In this document: in pieces, positions 35,148-44,042 of the stretch
Layout: every line of letters begins with the position of its first letter
Numbering within the stretch: position 1 is the stretch's first letter
Source of the DNA: UBA1756 sp045627805
Lineage (GTDB): Bacteria > Bacteroidota > Bacteroidia > Bacteroidales > WCHB1-69
NCBI GenBank assembly: GCA_045627805.1
Contig: JAZQOJ010000178.1
Coordinates: 1 to 62,406 of the forward strand
Direction: 5' to 3'
Length of the DNA: 62,406 nt
Made by a program: the position numbers and the translations under genes
The notes under the pieces: model-generated
Seen by the model: only the letters and a program-made list of their open reading frames with translations
Database searches by the model: none
Told to the model about the DNA's origin: nothing

Positions 35148-37546
35148 GTGATTTGCGACTCAGCAAAAACATGAAATACACGGCTCTTTATTGGTCAATG
35201 CGATTCACCGAACGTGAACCTGACGTATTCATCAAGCAATATGAAAACGGTATCGCATTGACCATCAAGGCCAATGAACAAAAGGTTTACTACCAAAATA
35301 GTCCGATTCTGAATCTGGATACCCACGAGAGTTTTGTCGTTCTAGAACTAATAAACCGATTATTCCAACTCGGTTATACTTTTGAAGATGTTCAATTCTC
35401 TGAAAATCAGGTACTTTTCAAAAATTTTCGGATAAATTGTTTCGTATGGGATGAGGAAATGCCTTATCCGACAGAAAACGACACGGTTTATTATAAATCA
35501 CGCCTTGTCAGCGGCGTTTTGGAGTATGTCTCTAAAATAAGAATGAACGACAAATGCTACGACTATGGCCTATTCGGAGAAACAGACGGCTTGACATCAA
35601 AGGAAAAGAAAGATTTTTGTTCGGCTGACTTCATATATGATGAAAACCGTCTGATGAAGTACTGCGGAAAAGAGAAAATTGTTGTGGTTCCTGATGGAAC
35701 GGAAGAGATTGAGTCTTGTGCCTTTTGGGATAATCAATATATTGAAGAGGTGAAAATTCCGGATTCTGTCACAAATTTTGGAGGCGATACTTTTTATAAT
35801 TGTAAAAATTTGAAAAAGGTCAACATTCCTTCCAATGTGAAGGTGATGGGCAACAATCCTTTCGCCGGTTGTCCGGAAGTCAAAATTGAAAATCAATCGC
35901 CGTTCTTTCTTTATGAAAATGGAATTCTTTACAACAAAGGAAGAGACCAGGTTATCTATTGTTCCATTATCGGTGAGGAAAAAAGTTTGGAAATCCCTGA
36001 AGGTGTGAAGATCATCGGCAAACATGCTTTCTATTTGTGCGATCGATTTGAAAAAATCGTTCTCCCTTCTTCCATTGAAAAAATGGAAAACAATCCTTTT
36101 TCGGGTTGCTCAAAATTGGAACTGTTGTCAAAGTCAAAAGCGTACCGAATCCAAGATGATGTGATTTATAATGGCTTTATGACTTCAGTAACAGGCTGTC
36201 TGAACAGAATAAAATCTGAAAATCTTGTAATACCGGAAGGCATCAAAACTATCAACAGAAATTCCTTTTGGAATTGTAAGGGGATTAAAAAGATAACTTT
36301 GCCGGAATCCCTGGAAGATATCGGTTACAATCCTTTCGTATCTTGCTCAAACATCCATTTTGAAAGCAAATCCAAACATTTCAACGTAATTGATGATGTA
36401 TTGTACAATGAAGATTGTTCTAAAATAATTTGTTACCCAGCTTGGAAAGCGGTCGGCAAGGTGAAATTGAAGGATAGCGTGATAACATTGGAAAGGGGCG
36501 CTTTTTCCGATTGTAATAAGATGACAGAAATAGACCTCCTTAATGTGAACACCATCAGCAAATCCTGTTTTACAAACTGCACTTCATTGCAAAAAATCCA
36601 TTGTTCTGATCTGGTTACATACATCGGAGAATGGGCTTTTGCCTATTGCAGCAGCCTTCAATCCATATCTGTCAATAAAAAAACGACCATCGATAATAAT
36701 GCATTTTCAAATACAGATGTGGATGTGATCAAAAGAGGGAAACTGGAGAATTACCTGATTGAGTCAGACAACACTTATACGCTAAGCTCAATGTCAAAAT
36801 TCTATAAAGGCAAAATCGATTCCATTTTGATTGATCCACCTTATAATTCTAAAATCGACTACATCGGTTATAAAGATGATCAGTTTGCAAATGGGTATGG
36901 GGAATTTATGAAAGAACGTTTGGTAAAAGCGTATGAATTGTTGACGGAAAAGGGGTTCTTGATTATAAATATAGATGAAGGTGAAGTAGAAAATCTCACA
37001 CGATTATGCAGGAATATCTTTGGCAAAAAGCTGGTTTCTGTACACGGTTGGAAGAAAAAACATCCGTTGTTTGATCAAAACAGGGTCATTTTGAACCCAA
37101 ACAAGGTACAGACAGATTACGAGTTCATCATTGTGTGCCGAAAATCTGAGCATTCAAAACTGGGGAAAGTGTCTCAGCCATATTATGCCAATGGGGTATG
37201 GAAGGAAAAAATGGTGGATTTCCCTCAAAATTTTGATTGTTTTGGAACAACATCTTCTGCCAAAGATGAAATAGAAGAGATTTTTGGAGATAGAACCTAT
37301 TTCTCAACACCAAAACCTGTGAAATTAATCAAGGAATTTGTTCGCGCGACAACGGACAAGGAATCTTTGGTGCTGGATTTTTTTGCAGGTAGTGGTACGT
37401 TAGCGCACGCAGTAGCCGAAATGAACATAGAAGATGGTGGAAACCGTGTTTTCATTCTGGTTAATAATCATGAAAATGATGTGTGCGATAATGTGATTAA
37501 AAAGAGACTTGATTATTTGAATGTGAAATATTCTCAATTGGGTTGA
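35123..37546 (+). CDS. Chimera: BspA-type leucine-rich repeats fused to type III Mod-like DNA methyltransferase
   Basis: An 807-residue cytosolic protein without signal peptide. Residues about 1-180 are unrecognised. About 185-545 are BspA/TpLRR-type repeats (EEVKIPDSVTNFGGDTFYNC, KKVNIPSNVK, LEIPEGVKIIGKHAFYLC, KITLPESLEDIG). About 550-807 form a beta-class amino-methyltransferase core: motif IV DPPYN at 571-575, GFLIINIDEGEVENL (VI), motif X YFSTPKPVKLI, and motif I DFFAGSG at 752-758, then DGGNRVFILV. This order (IV before I) and these motifs are those of type III Mod enzymes. The usual target-recognition region and N-terminus of Mod are missing. No restriction subunit is nearby. Last gene of the operon, 25-base overlap with the kinase. 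Confidence 0.88.
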   Translation: MEYDMRGISDLRLSKNMKYTALYWSMRFTEREPDVFIKQYENGIALTIKANEQKVYYQNSPILNLDTHESFVVLELINRLFQLGYTFEDVQFSENQVLFKNFRINCFVWDEEMPYPTENDTVYYKSRLVSGVLEYVSKIRMNDKCYDYGLFGETDGLTSKEKKDFCSADFIYDENRLMKYCGKEKIVVVPDGTEEIESCAFWDNQYIEEVKIPDSVTNFGGDTFYNCKNLKKVNIPSNVKVMGNNPFAGCPEVKIENQSPFFLYENGILYNKGRDQVIYCSIIGEEKSLEIPEGVKIIGKHAFYLCDRFEKIVLPSSIEKMENNPFSGCSKLELLSKSKAYRIQDDVIYNGFMTSVTGCLNRIKSENLVIPEGIKTINRNSFWNCKGIKKITLPESLEDIGYNPFVSCSNIHFESKSKHFNVIDDVLYNEDCSKIICYPAWKAVGKVKLKDSVITLERGAFSDCNKMTEIDLLNVNTISKSCFTNCTSLQKIHCSDLVTYIGEWAFAYCSSLQSISVNKKTTIDNNAFSNTDVDVIKRGKLENYLIESDNTYTLSSMSKFYKGKIDSILIDPPYNSKIDYIGYKDDQFANGYGEFMKERLVKAYELLTEKGFLIINIDEGEVENLTRLCRNIFGKKLVSVHGWKKKHPLFDQNRVILNPNKVQTDYEFIIVCRKSEHSKLGKVSQPYYANGVWKEKMVDFPQNFDCFGTTSSAKDEIEEIFGDRTYFSTPKPVKLIKEFVRATTDKESLVLDFFAGSGTLAHAVAEMNIEDGGNRVFILVNNHENDVCDNVIKKRLDYLNVKYSQLG

Positions 37547-37629
37547 ATTAAAAAATGCATCCTATCAATAGTGGCGAATAATATATCATCATTTTTTGGA
37601 CAAACTGTGTTTTGTTGCTGAATTAATAG

Positions 37630-37637
37630 TAATTTTG
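37630..37637 (+). promoter_or_regulatory. -7 promoter element of the 5'-nucleotidase gene
   Basis: TAATTTTG is a perfect TAnnTTTG match, 34 bases before the start at 37672. Confidence 0.6.
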
Positions 37638-37671
37638 CCGCACTGATTTTGAAAATTAAATATCATACAAT

Positions 37672-39318
37672 ATGTTGTTAATTAAAAGATTACGAGTATT
37701 ATTTGTCTTTGCATTTTCATTATTGTGGGGAGTAGTCCTTCTGGGGCAAACTCCGGCGGCATTGTCTAATATCACGAAACAGGATATTGTGATATTGTTC
37801 GATAATGATGTTCATTGTGCGATTGATGGCTATGCGAAAATGGCATCGCTGCGCGACGAGGTCAAGAAAAAGACTTCTCGCGTGCTGGTGGTTTCAAGCG
37901 GTGATTTCGCTTCGGGCAAGTCGTTAGGGTCTGCATCGAAAGGCGAATACCTTGTGCGAGCGATGAATATGGTGGGATACGATTATGTGACACTGGGCAA
38001 TCACGAGTTCGATTTTGGTATTCCTCAGATGAAAACTTTCCTCTCTAATCTAAAATCTAAAGTGTTGTGCTGTAACTTTTTAAACGTATCGGATAACAAG
38101 AGCGTGTATGATGGATTTGAAATCCGAGATTTTGCAGGAACGAAGGTGGCGTTGATTGGTGTGGCCACTCCCGCCACCATCAGTGCGGGCACCCCGTCGA
38201 ATTTCCAAAATGAAAACGGTGAATTCATTTATACGTTCTGTATGAGCAATCTCGCTCAGATTGTGCAAGAAACCGTCAACGAGGCGCGTCGCCAAGGTGC
38301 TCAGTATGTGGTTCTGCTTTCCCATTTGGGAACGGTTCCTCCAGGTGTGACTTCCGATCAATTGATTGCGCAAACCACAGGCATTGACGTGGTTCTAGAT
38401 GGACATTCCCATAGCGTGATTCCGGAGCAGAAAGTGAACAACCGTAATGGAGAATCTGTGATTCTGACTTCAACTGGAACTGAATTCGCAAATATTGGGG
38501 CTTTGCTTATCCATTCAGGTAAAATGAGTACCTGTTTGATTCCTACAAGTGAATATGCGGCCGTGAATCAGAAAGTGGCAGCCGAAATTGCAAAGATTAA
38601 GGAAGAGTATGCCGTGATTGGCAATCGTGTGATAGGTAGTAGCGATGTGAAGTTGACGATTAACGACGATACTGATAGAATTCGTATTGCCCGCCGTCGG
38701 GAATGTAATCTTGGCGATTTTGTTTCGGATGCGTTTCGCATTATGATGGATGCGGAAATTGGTTGGGGAAATGGCGGTGGATGTCGTGCGAGCATTCCTG
38801 CTGGTGATTTGACTTTTAATGCGATATTTTCAGCATTCCCTTTTGAAAATCAAGTGTATGTGGTGGACGTGCCAGGACAGGATATTTTGGACGCACTGGA
38901 AATGTCGGCGCACGCCACTCCTCAGGAGTTTGGCGGATTCGCTCAGGTTTCGGGACTAACGTATCAAATTGATACTACCATCGCCTCCTCTGTGGTGAAG
39001 GATTCAAATGATGTTTTTGTGAAAGTGGCAGGAAAACGTAGGGTGAGCGATGTTCGCGTTTACAACCCAACGAAAGGAAAATATCAGAAACTTTCTCCCA
39101 GAAAGCATTACCAAATGGCAACAACCAGTTTCATTCTGATGAAGGGCGGAGATGGCTTGCGTTTCCCTCATTATCAAGTAATTCGGGAATATCCTAATCT
39201 CGATGTGGATTTGATTGAAGATTACATTCGTCACACTTTAAACGGGCATATTGATGCGCAATATGCGAAGCCGCAGGAGAGAGTGGTGTTTAAAAGCAAA
39301 GGGAAGAAAGGTAGATAG
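37672..39318 (+). CDS. Secreted 5'-nucleotidase / UshA-family phosphohydrolase
   Basis: A 548-residue periplasmic enzyme. A signal peptide (about 1-25, ending LLGQ) precedes a calcineurin-like domain: VILFDNDVHCAIDGY, SSGDFASG, TLGNHEFDFG, LLSHLG and DGHSHSV. A C-terminal 5'-nucleotidase domain (about 320-530: ECNLGDFVSDAFR, GNGGGCRASIPAGD) completes it. By family it removes phosphate from extracellular nucleotides or related esters so that nucleosides can be taken up. The first strand has N-D-V-H where most family members have D-x-H, which is still compatible with metal binding. It has its own promoter. Confidence 0.92.
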   Translation: MLLIKRLRVLFVFAFSLLWGVVLLGQTPAALSNITKQDIVILFDNDVHCAIDGYAKMASLRDEVKKKTSRVLVVSSGDFASGKSLGSASKGEYLVRAMNMVGYDYVTLGNHEFDFGIPQMKTFLSNLKSKVLCCNFLNVSDNKSVYDGFEIRDFAGTKVALIGVATPATISAGTPSNFQNENGEFIYTFCMSNLAQIVQETVNEARRQGAQYVVLLSHLGTVPPGVTSDQLIAQTTGIDVVLDGHSHSVIPEQKVNNRNGESVILTSTGTEFANIGALLIHSGKMSTCLIPTSEYAAVNQKVAAEIAKIKEEYAVIGNRVIGSSDVKLTINDDTDRIRIARRRECNLGDFVSDAFRIMMDAEIGWGNGGGCRASIPAGDLTFNAIFSAFPFENQVYVVDVPGQDILDALEMSAHATPQEFGGFAQVSGLTYQIDTTIASSVVKDSNDVFVKVAGKRRVSDVRVYNPTKGKYQKLSPRKHYQMATTSFILMKGGDGLRFPHYQVIREYPNLDVDLIEDYIRHTLNGHIDAQYAKPQERVVFKSKGKKGR

Positions 39319-39333
39319 GGAAGAATCGCTGAA

Positions 39334-39843
39334 CTACTCTTCGGGACGCAGTGCTGAGCGCATCTGAGTGTAATATAGCCAGATGAACAGAATGGTCCAG
39401 CAAATGCCCCCGATCCCCATTTGTAACGGCGCACCTACGAGGAAATTTAAACAGCTGAATCCTAATAGTTGGGCAATTATGTAAAAATGAAATCCTAACT
39501 TGTTCATTTTAAGCATAAAAGCAGCGCCAACGACGGCTAAAACATAGGTAAGTGCGGTAAGAATGAATTTCCAATCGGGCACAAGTGCGATGGCATCGTA
39601 AATTGGTGCATTTTGTTCATAAATGCTTTCCCACCCCAATTGCTCGTAATAACTTTGCAGTGTGGGGAACATATTCTTGGTAAACGGCATTGTGAAGTAT
39701 GTCAGTGCGTTACATCCGGAACCGATGAATGTGAGGATACATAATACGGTTAGGAGCGGGGTGCGTTCGGGCTGTTGTCTGACTTCATTCTGCCAGCCGT
39801 TATTGTTTTCGGAATTCTCGTAATTGTTTTCAAATTCTTCCAT
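39334..39843 (-). CDS. Hypothetical integral membrane protein
   Basis: A 169-residue protein with a polar Asn/Glu-rich N-terminus (about 1-30, EFENNYENSENNNG) and about four transmembrane helices (PLLTVLCILTFIGSG onwards). No family is recognised with certainty; it resembles small Bacteroidetes membrane proteins of unknown role. The start at 39843 is chosen because longer readings run into the tilS coding strand. It overlaps the tilS stop by 14 bases and lies downstream in the same operon. Confidence 0.7.
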   Translation of the reverse strand: MEEFENNYENSENNNGWQNEVRQQPERTPLLTVLCILTFIGSGCNALTYFTMPFTKNMFPTLQSYYEQLGWESIYEQNAPIYDAIALVPDWKFILTALTYVLAVVGAAFMLKMNKLGFHFYIIAQLLGFSCLNFLVGAPLQMGIGGICWTILFIWLYYTQMRSALRPEE

Positions 39844-41179
39844 TGTATTCAATTTTATAATAATGCTTGGTGTTTTCATCAATGCAGAAACGCGCGTCGG
39901 TGCGCCTTCCGACAATCCATACGATTTGTCCTCTCGAAAGAAGCAGTTGCACTTGCTGTTTGGCGTAACAGTCTATTTTTTGATTAATGAAAAAATCGCT
40001 GAGCTTCTTTTTACCTTTCATACCGAAAGGAATGAACCAATCTCCTCGCTGCCAATTCCGAATTTCTACGGGGAAGGTCATCTTGTCGGCATCTACAAAT
40101 AGTGTGTTGGCATTGGCCGATTGAATCTCCTTCATTAAAGTTTCCAATGCGGCTGTACTTCCCGCTGCGATTTCTTTGTGTTCTACTGAAAAATCCTGTT
40201 CGCTCAACTCCGCGATGCAACTGCAAACGCATTGCTTCGCATCATTATCGGAATTTCGCTTGATGATGAGAGAATTTCTGTCTTTTAATAATTTATGAGT
40301 AGGCGAATAGAAGATTTTTCCAGATTCATTTTGCAAATTATTGTGAATGGATTTCACCACCGCCCCCTCAAACTGATAGGGTTGGAGAAGTTCGTACAGC
40401 ACTAATTCCGGCTCTGGAGTCTTGCTTAGTTTTTCAATGTCAATGTAGAGTGTATCGTTTTCAAAATGCGTAATCTCTGCAGAAATTTGGCGCATTTGAC
40501 ACGCAAAGAAATTTTTTAACTGATTGAATATCTGAATATTTTGCGAAAATGTAGCAATTAAGTCGGGATTGATCTCTTTTAATTTCGGAATGACGGCGAG
40601 ACGGATTTTGTTTCGTTGGAATTGTTCAGATAGATTGGATTGATCGACTTGGAATGGAATGTGATGTGCTTGAGCATACTGTAGAATTTCATCGGAGGAG
40701 AAGGGGAGCAGCGGACGAATGATTTTGCCATTTTTTTCTGGAATGGCTGCGAGCCCTCTGAGGCCTGTCCCCCTTGAGAGGTTGAGCAGTAGTGTTTCCG
40801 CATTGTCGTCGGCGTGGTGCGCGGTGACGACATAATCATAGTGGTGCGAAAGTTCGCAAAACCAGTCGTAGCGGAGTCGTCGTGCAATCATTTCAATTGA
40901 CTCTCCAGAATTTTTTTGTGAGGAATAGGTATCGAATTCCTTTATAAACAGTTTCTTGCCTAAATTATTGGCTAAAATTTGCACAAAGTGCATATCGTCG
41001 TTTGACGCTTCACCACGAAGGTGAAAGTTGCAATGCGCTAAATCGAAATGCAAGCCGCAGTCAGCGAAAAGGTGCGCCAGTACGGTAGAATCCTTCCCTC
41101 CGCTAATGGCCAGTAAGAAGGTCGCATTTTCGCAGTCGGGCGCGATTTTTTGCAAATTACTGAAAAAACGGCTTTGCAT
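39830..41179 (-). CDS. tilS: tRNA(Ile)-lysidine synthase
   Basis: A 449-residue ATP-dependent enzyme that adds lysine to C34 of the tRNA reading AUA. It has the PP-loop LAISGGKDSTVLAHL (about 23-37), LAHCNFHLRGEAS, TAHHADDNAET and RGTGLRGL. A C-terminal TilS domain carries IRNWQRGDWFIPFGMKGKKK and VGRRTDARF. Full length. It is transcribed leftwards after the 96-residue membrane protein gene (23-base gap) and ends in TGA. Confidence 0.95.
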   Translation of the reverse strand: MQSRFFSNLQKIAPDCENATFLLAISGGKDSTVLAHLFADCGLHFDLAHCNFHLRGEASNDDMHFVQILANNLGKKLFIKEFDTYSSQKNSGESIEMIARRLRYDWFCELSHHYDYVVTAHHADDNAETLLLNLSRGTGLRGLAAIPEKNGKIIRPLLPFSSDEILQYAQAHHIPFQVDQSNLSEQFQRNKIRLAVIPKLKEINPDLIATFSQNIQIFNQLKNFFACQMRQISAEITHFENDTLYIDIEKLSKTPEPELVLYELLQPYQFEGAVVKSIHNNLQNESGKIFYSPTHKLLKDRNSLIIKRNSDNDAKQCVCSCIAELSEQDFSVEHKEIAAGSTAALETLMKEIQSANANTLFVDADKMTFPVEIRNWQRGDWFIPFGMKGKKKLSDFFINQKIDCYAKQQVQLLLSRGQIVWIVGRRTDARFCIDENTKHYYKIEYNGRI

Positions 41180-41202
41180 ATTATTGATTTACGGCACGAT
41201 GA

Positions 41203-41493
41203 CTATTCCTTGCGGCCGATCCCCATTTCTTTGCGATTTTTGCCGATGTAAAGGAAATAGAGGAATAGGTCGAAACTGACAATGAGCATATTGAAGGCGT
41301 AAAGCCAAGTCACCCAGTCGAAATTGTGAGTCACTTTGTGGATGATTCCCATTACATAACCGAAAATGATAATGCCCATAAAAACGGGGCTTTTCCCAAT
41401 TACAATCTTGGTTCTCAATGATTTAACGATAGAAAAAGGCCAGCTGCAAGCGAAACTGAGCAGCATCAGAATTTCCCAAATGCTAAAGTTCAT
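41203..41493 (-). CDS. Small three-helix membrane protein
   Basis: A 96-residue protein with three transmembrane helices. WPFSIVKSLRTKIVIGKSP after helix 1 and the overall size recall PQ-loop/SemiSWEET proteins (proline followed by a short basic stretch and a serine-rich turn), but the match is too weak to assign transport. It has its own -7 element and leads into tilS, so it may only be the first gene of that operon. Confidence 0.65.
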   Translation of the reverse strand: MNFSIWEILMLLSFACSWPFSIVKSLRTKIVIGKSPVFMGIIIFGYVMGIIHKVTHNFDWVTWLYAFNMLIVSFDLFLYFLYIGKNRKEMGIGRKE

Positions 41494-41513
41494 AATGGTA
41501 GGTTTTTGACTTG

Positions 41514-41521
41514 CAAAAATA
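41514..41521 (-). promoter_or_regulatory. -7 promoter element of the 41203-tilS operon
   Basis: On the - strand TATTTTTG lies 21 bases before the ATG at 41493. Confidence 0.6.
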
Positions 41522-41649
41522 CTATTTTTTTGTCGTTTTTTCTTTGTGTTTTCAGTGGTTAATTTCTGAATTGTCGCGCATTGGTAGTGAGGCCTTCAAA
41601 CGATTATCTAAAAAAAAGTAAAAATATCCATTATTACAAAAATATGTAG

Positions 41650-41657
41650 TATTTTTG
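41650..41657 (+). promoter_or_regulatory. -7 promoter element of the DUF1573 gene
   Basis: TATTTTTG lies 40 bases before the start. The preceding segment ATTACAAAAA resembles that before the giant gene's promoter (12937 region). Confidence 0.6.
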
Positions 41658-41696
41658 CACGTTGATTATAATTGACTTAAAATAAATTATCAAGCA

Positions 41697-42785
41697 ATGA
41701 AAAAATTAGTTTTATCATTAATGATGATTGTGGCTATGGTGGTCGCTATGGCCCAACCGAAAATCGAATTTGAAAAGAAGACGCACGAGTTTGGCGATGT
41801 GCACGAGGAAGGTGGCAAGATTACCGCTCGTTTTACCTTTAAGAATGTGGGTGATAGCGCACTGATTCTGACCAAGGTAAAACCTGGTTGCGGTTGTACT
41901 GCAGCTAATTACACTCGTGAAGCCATCGCTCCTGGCGCAACCGGCTATATTGATGCTACCTATGATCCGTGGGGTCGTCCCGGTGCATTCAACAAGAACA
42001 TCAAAGTGAATACCAATGAGCCGAATCAGACTGCTCCTTACATCATTTTCATCAAAGGTAATGTGATCAAACGCCCCCCCACAAAATATGAGTTGGCTGG
42101 TTACAACCAAGGCAAGGGCGAAGTCCGCATCAAGGACGCCAATGTGAAAGTGAACGTGTTGAACACCCAGACTCATTTAGACACCCTGACCATTAGAAAT
42201 TTCTATGAAAACGGTCGCGCTGTTGAGGTTACTACCGAGCTTCCCAGCTACATTCAGGAAGTTTCCCGTACTTTTGGCCAAAGTTTGAAGGCGGGCGAAG
42301 AAGGTCAGTTGGTGCTCAAATATGATGGCGCTGCTCGTAACGGCTGGGGCACGCTGAAAGATCGTGCGGTTATCATCACGAACGATACTTTGGAACAGCG
42401 CAAATATATTTATTACACTGTTAATCTGAAGGAGGACTTTTCCAAAATGAGCCAAAAAGAATTGGAAAAGGCACCCAAAGTAGCATACGACAAGGTGATT
42501 TACAATTTTGATACCATTGCACAGAATACTTCTGCTACTGAGACTATTAAGATTACCAACAGTGGCAAGACCCCGTTGATTATTCGCAAAGTTGATACCA
42601 GTATGCCTGCGTTGACTTACAAAATGTCAACAATGACGATTGAACCCAACCAAAGCGCCGAACTGACGGTAACGTTCAAAGCTCAAAGCCGCCGTGGCAA
42701 GCAAAATTGCAGTCTCGAAGTCATTACCAACGCACCCAACAATCCGGTACAAGTGATTCGCGTTGAAGGTTTTGTGCAAAAATAA
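41697..42785 (+). CDS. DUF1573 domain protein (exported, two Ig-like domains)
   Basis: A 362-residue exported protein with a signal peptide (about 1-19, ending VAMAQ). It has two DUF1573 domains: residues about 22-125 (FEKKTHEFGDVHEEGGKITA, then VKPGCGCTAANYTREAIAPG) and about 255-362 (VIYNFDTIAQNTSATETIKI). These are ASH/MSP-like beta-sandwiches common in Bacteroidetes periplasmic proteins; the role is not established. The CGCT motif is kept only in domain 1. It has a single-gene promoter and a strong bidirectional terminator. Confidence 0.92.
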   Translation: MKKLVLSLMMIVAMVVAMAQPKIEFEKKTHEFGDVHEEGGKITARFTFKNVGDSALILTKVKPGCGCTAANYTREAIAPGATGYIDATYDPWGRPGAFNKNIKVNTNEPNQTAPYIIFIKGNVIKRPPTKYELAGYNQGKGEVRIKDANVKVNVLNTQTHLDTLTIRNFYENGRAVEVTTELPSYIQEVSRTFGQSLKAGEEGQLVLKYDGAARNGWGTLKDRAVIITNDTLEQRKYIYYTVNLKEDFSKMSQKELEKAPKVAYDKVIYNFDTIAQNTSATETIKITNSGKTPLIIRKVDTSMPALTYKMSTMTIEPNQSAELTVTFKAQSRRGKQNCSLEVITNAPNNPVQVIRVEGFVQK

Positions 42786-42800
42786 TGTTTGACCTTACAT

Positions 42801-42835
42801 AAAAAAGAGCTCGCAACGCTGCGAGCTCTTTTTTT
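42801..42835. terminator. Bidirectional terminator
   Basis: A near-perfect 15-bp palindrome (AAAAAAGAGCTCGCA with its complement) around a 4-base loop, flanked by A-run and T-run, lies between convergent genes. Confidence 0.95.
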
Positions 42836-42850
42836 ATGTGTTTCTCGTTT

Positions 42851-43519
42851 TTAGAAATGGAAACCGAGTTTGAAAGCGAGCATACCGGTTTTGATTTTGT
42901 GAGGAGTGATGTAGGTTTCATCGTAAGTGATTCCGTTGACTTTCACTCTTTGATTGCCCAACCAGTAGTAGTGAACGCCGATGCTGATGAGATCTACAAA
43001 GCAAACTCCAACGCCTGCTTCAGCAGCAAAAGCAGTGTTCATATCATATTTCAGGAGATTGTTGTTCCAACCTTCTGCGGTTTTGAAAAAGAGGTCAGCG
43101 CCCACACCAGCTTCGGCCCATACATCCACCACGTCGCTGAAGTCGGAGATGTAGCTCACACCCACGAAAATCGGTACGTTGACGTACATAGGTTTGGTGC
43201 AGGATACGTTGTCGTACATCGTGCGGATGTCTTTGTTGAGCGCATTCCACATCAGGTCGGCGGAAGCGAACACACCCAAGCCGATATCGAAGCGGTGGTT
43301 GTATTTGAAACCGAGGTTGGCTCCGAACATCGCAGCACCCGTGTTGCCCAAGTTGTTAGTGCCGGGGAGGCAGTATGCTGGGGAGGCACTGAAACTGTGC
43401 AAGGGGAGAAGACCGCCCAGCTGGATGGAGAAATCGTTTTCGCGTTTTTGTGCGGAAACATTCATTGTGCCGCCAATTACGAGAGCGGCCAATACGAAAA
43501 TTGAAATAATTTTTTTCAT
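42851..43519 (-). CDS. Outer-membrane beta-barrel protein
   Basis: A 222-residue exported protein. A signal peptide (about 1-24, ending VSAQ) is followed by alternating amphipathic strands rich in Gly and aromatic residues and a C-terminal strand ending FKLGFHF. The terminal Phe is the usual BAM-recognition end of outer-membrane barrels. An 8- to 10-strand barrel of the OmpA/PorT-like superfamily is likely; no specific family is recognised. It is downstream of the NUDIX gene by 21 bases and ends at a bidirectional terminator. Confidence 0.82.
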   Translation of the reverse strand: MKKIISIFVLAALVIGGTMNVSAQKRENDFSIQLGGLLPLHSFSASPAYCLPGTNNLGNTGAAMFGANLGFKYNHRFDIGLGVFASADLMWNALNKDIRTMYDNVSCTKPMYVNVPIFVGVSYISDFSDVVDVWAEAGVGADLFFKTAEGWNNNLLKYDMNTAFAAEAGVGVCFVDLISIGVHYYWLGNQRVKVNGITYDETYITPHKIKTGMLAFKLGFHF

Positions 43520-43540
43520 AATTCTTTGTTTAATTGTTAA

Positions 43541-44035
43541 TTATAGATGTGAATGAATTTGCGTGGCTAAATAGTTCAGGGAAGGGTAGGAGGATTCCAA
43601 TTTTTGCAGCGCCGTTTTCAGCGGTTCCCATCCCGTGAACTCAATGTCTTCTTCGGTTTGTGGTTTCAGATGCTGATCTGTAGTGGCCGTCATTCGGAAC
43701 CAGCGCGTTTCCTTTAGCATTTGGAGACCATTCATTTCATAGGTGTGCCAAACTGAAATAAACTGATTATCAATTATTTCTGCTTTAATACCAGTCTCTT
43801 CCCACACTTCGCGTAGGGCAGCTTGTTCGTCGAGTTCGCCGTTTTCTACTTTCCCTTTGGGAAGGTCCCATTTGCCTCGGCGGAAAATCATCAATACTTC
43901 GCCATTTTTGTTGATAACCCATCCTCCGGCCGCTCTGATGTAGGTGAATTTTTGAAGAATTTTTTCAAAATCAGATTGATTCTCAATAAGTTGATATTGA
44001 TTTTCGGTATAAATTCTGATGGGGAATGTGGGCAT
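43541..44035 (-). CDS. NUDIX hydrolase
   Basis: A 164-residue protein. The NUDIX box G-x5-E-x7-RE-x-x-EE-x-G is complete in GKVENGELDEQAALREVWEE followed by TGI. It hydrolyses a nucleoside diphosphate linked to another group; the substrate cannot be told. The start at 44035 is chosen because the longer reading to 44134 runs antisense-like through holB's end without homology. It is 7 bases after holB in an apparent surA-moxR-holB-nudix-OMP run. Confidence 0.9.
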   Translation of the reverse strand: MPTFPIRIYTENQYQLIENQSDFEKILQKFTYIRAAGGWVINKNGEVLMIFRRGKWDLPKGKVENGELDEQAALREVWEETGIKAEIIDNQFISVWHTYEMNGLQMLKETRWFRMTATTDQHLKPQTEEDIEFTGWEPLKTALQKLESSYPSLNYLATQIHSHL

Positions 44036-44042
44036 AATGAAC

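Noticed and set aside
35123..37546. Complete restriction-modification system
   Set aside because: No Res-type helicase-nuclease or other endonuclease gene in or near the operon; only the modification core is present.
30532..37600. Integrative element or prophage with attachment sites
   Set aside because: No integrase, no structural phage gene, no tRNA and no flanking direct repeat could be found; only the gene content hints at phage origin.
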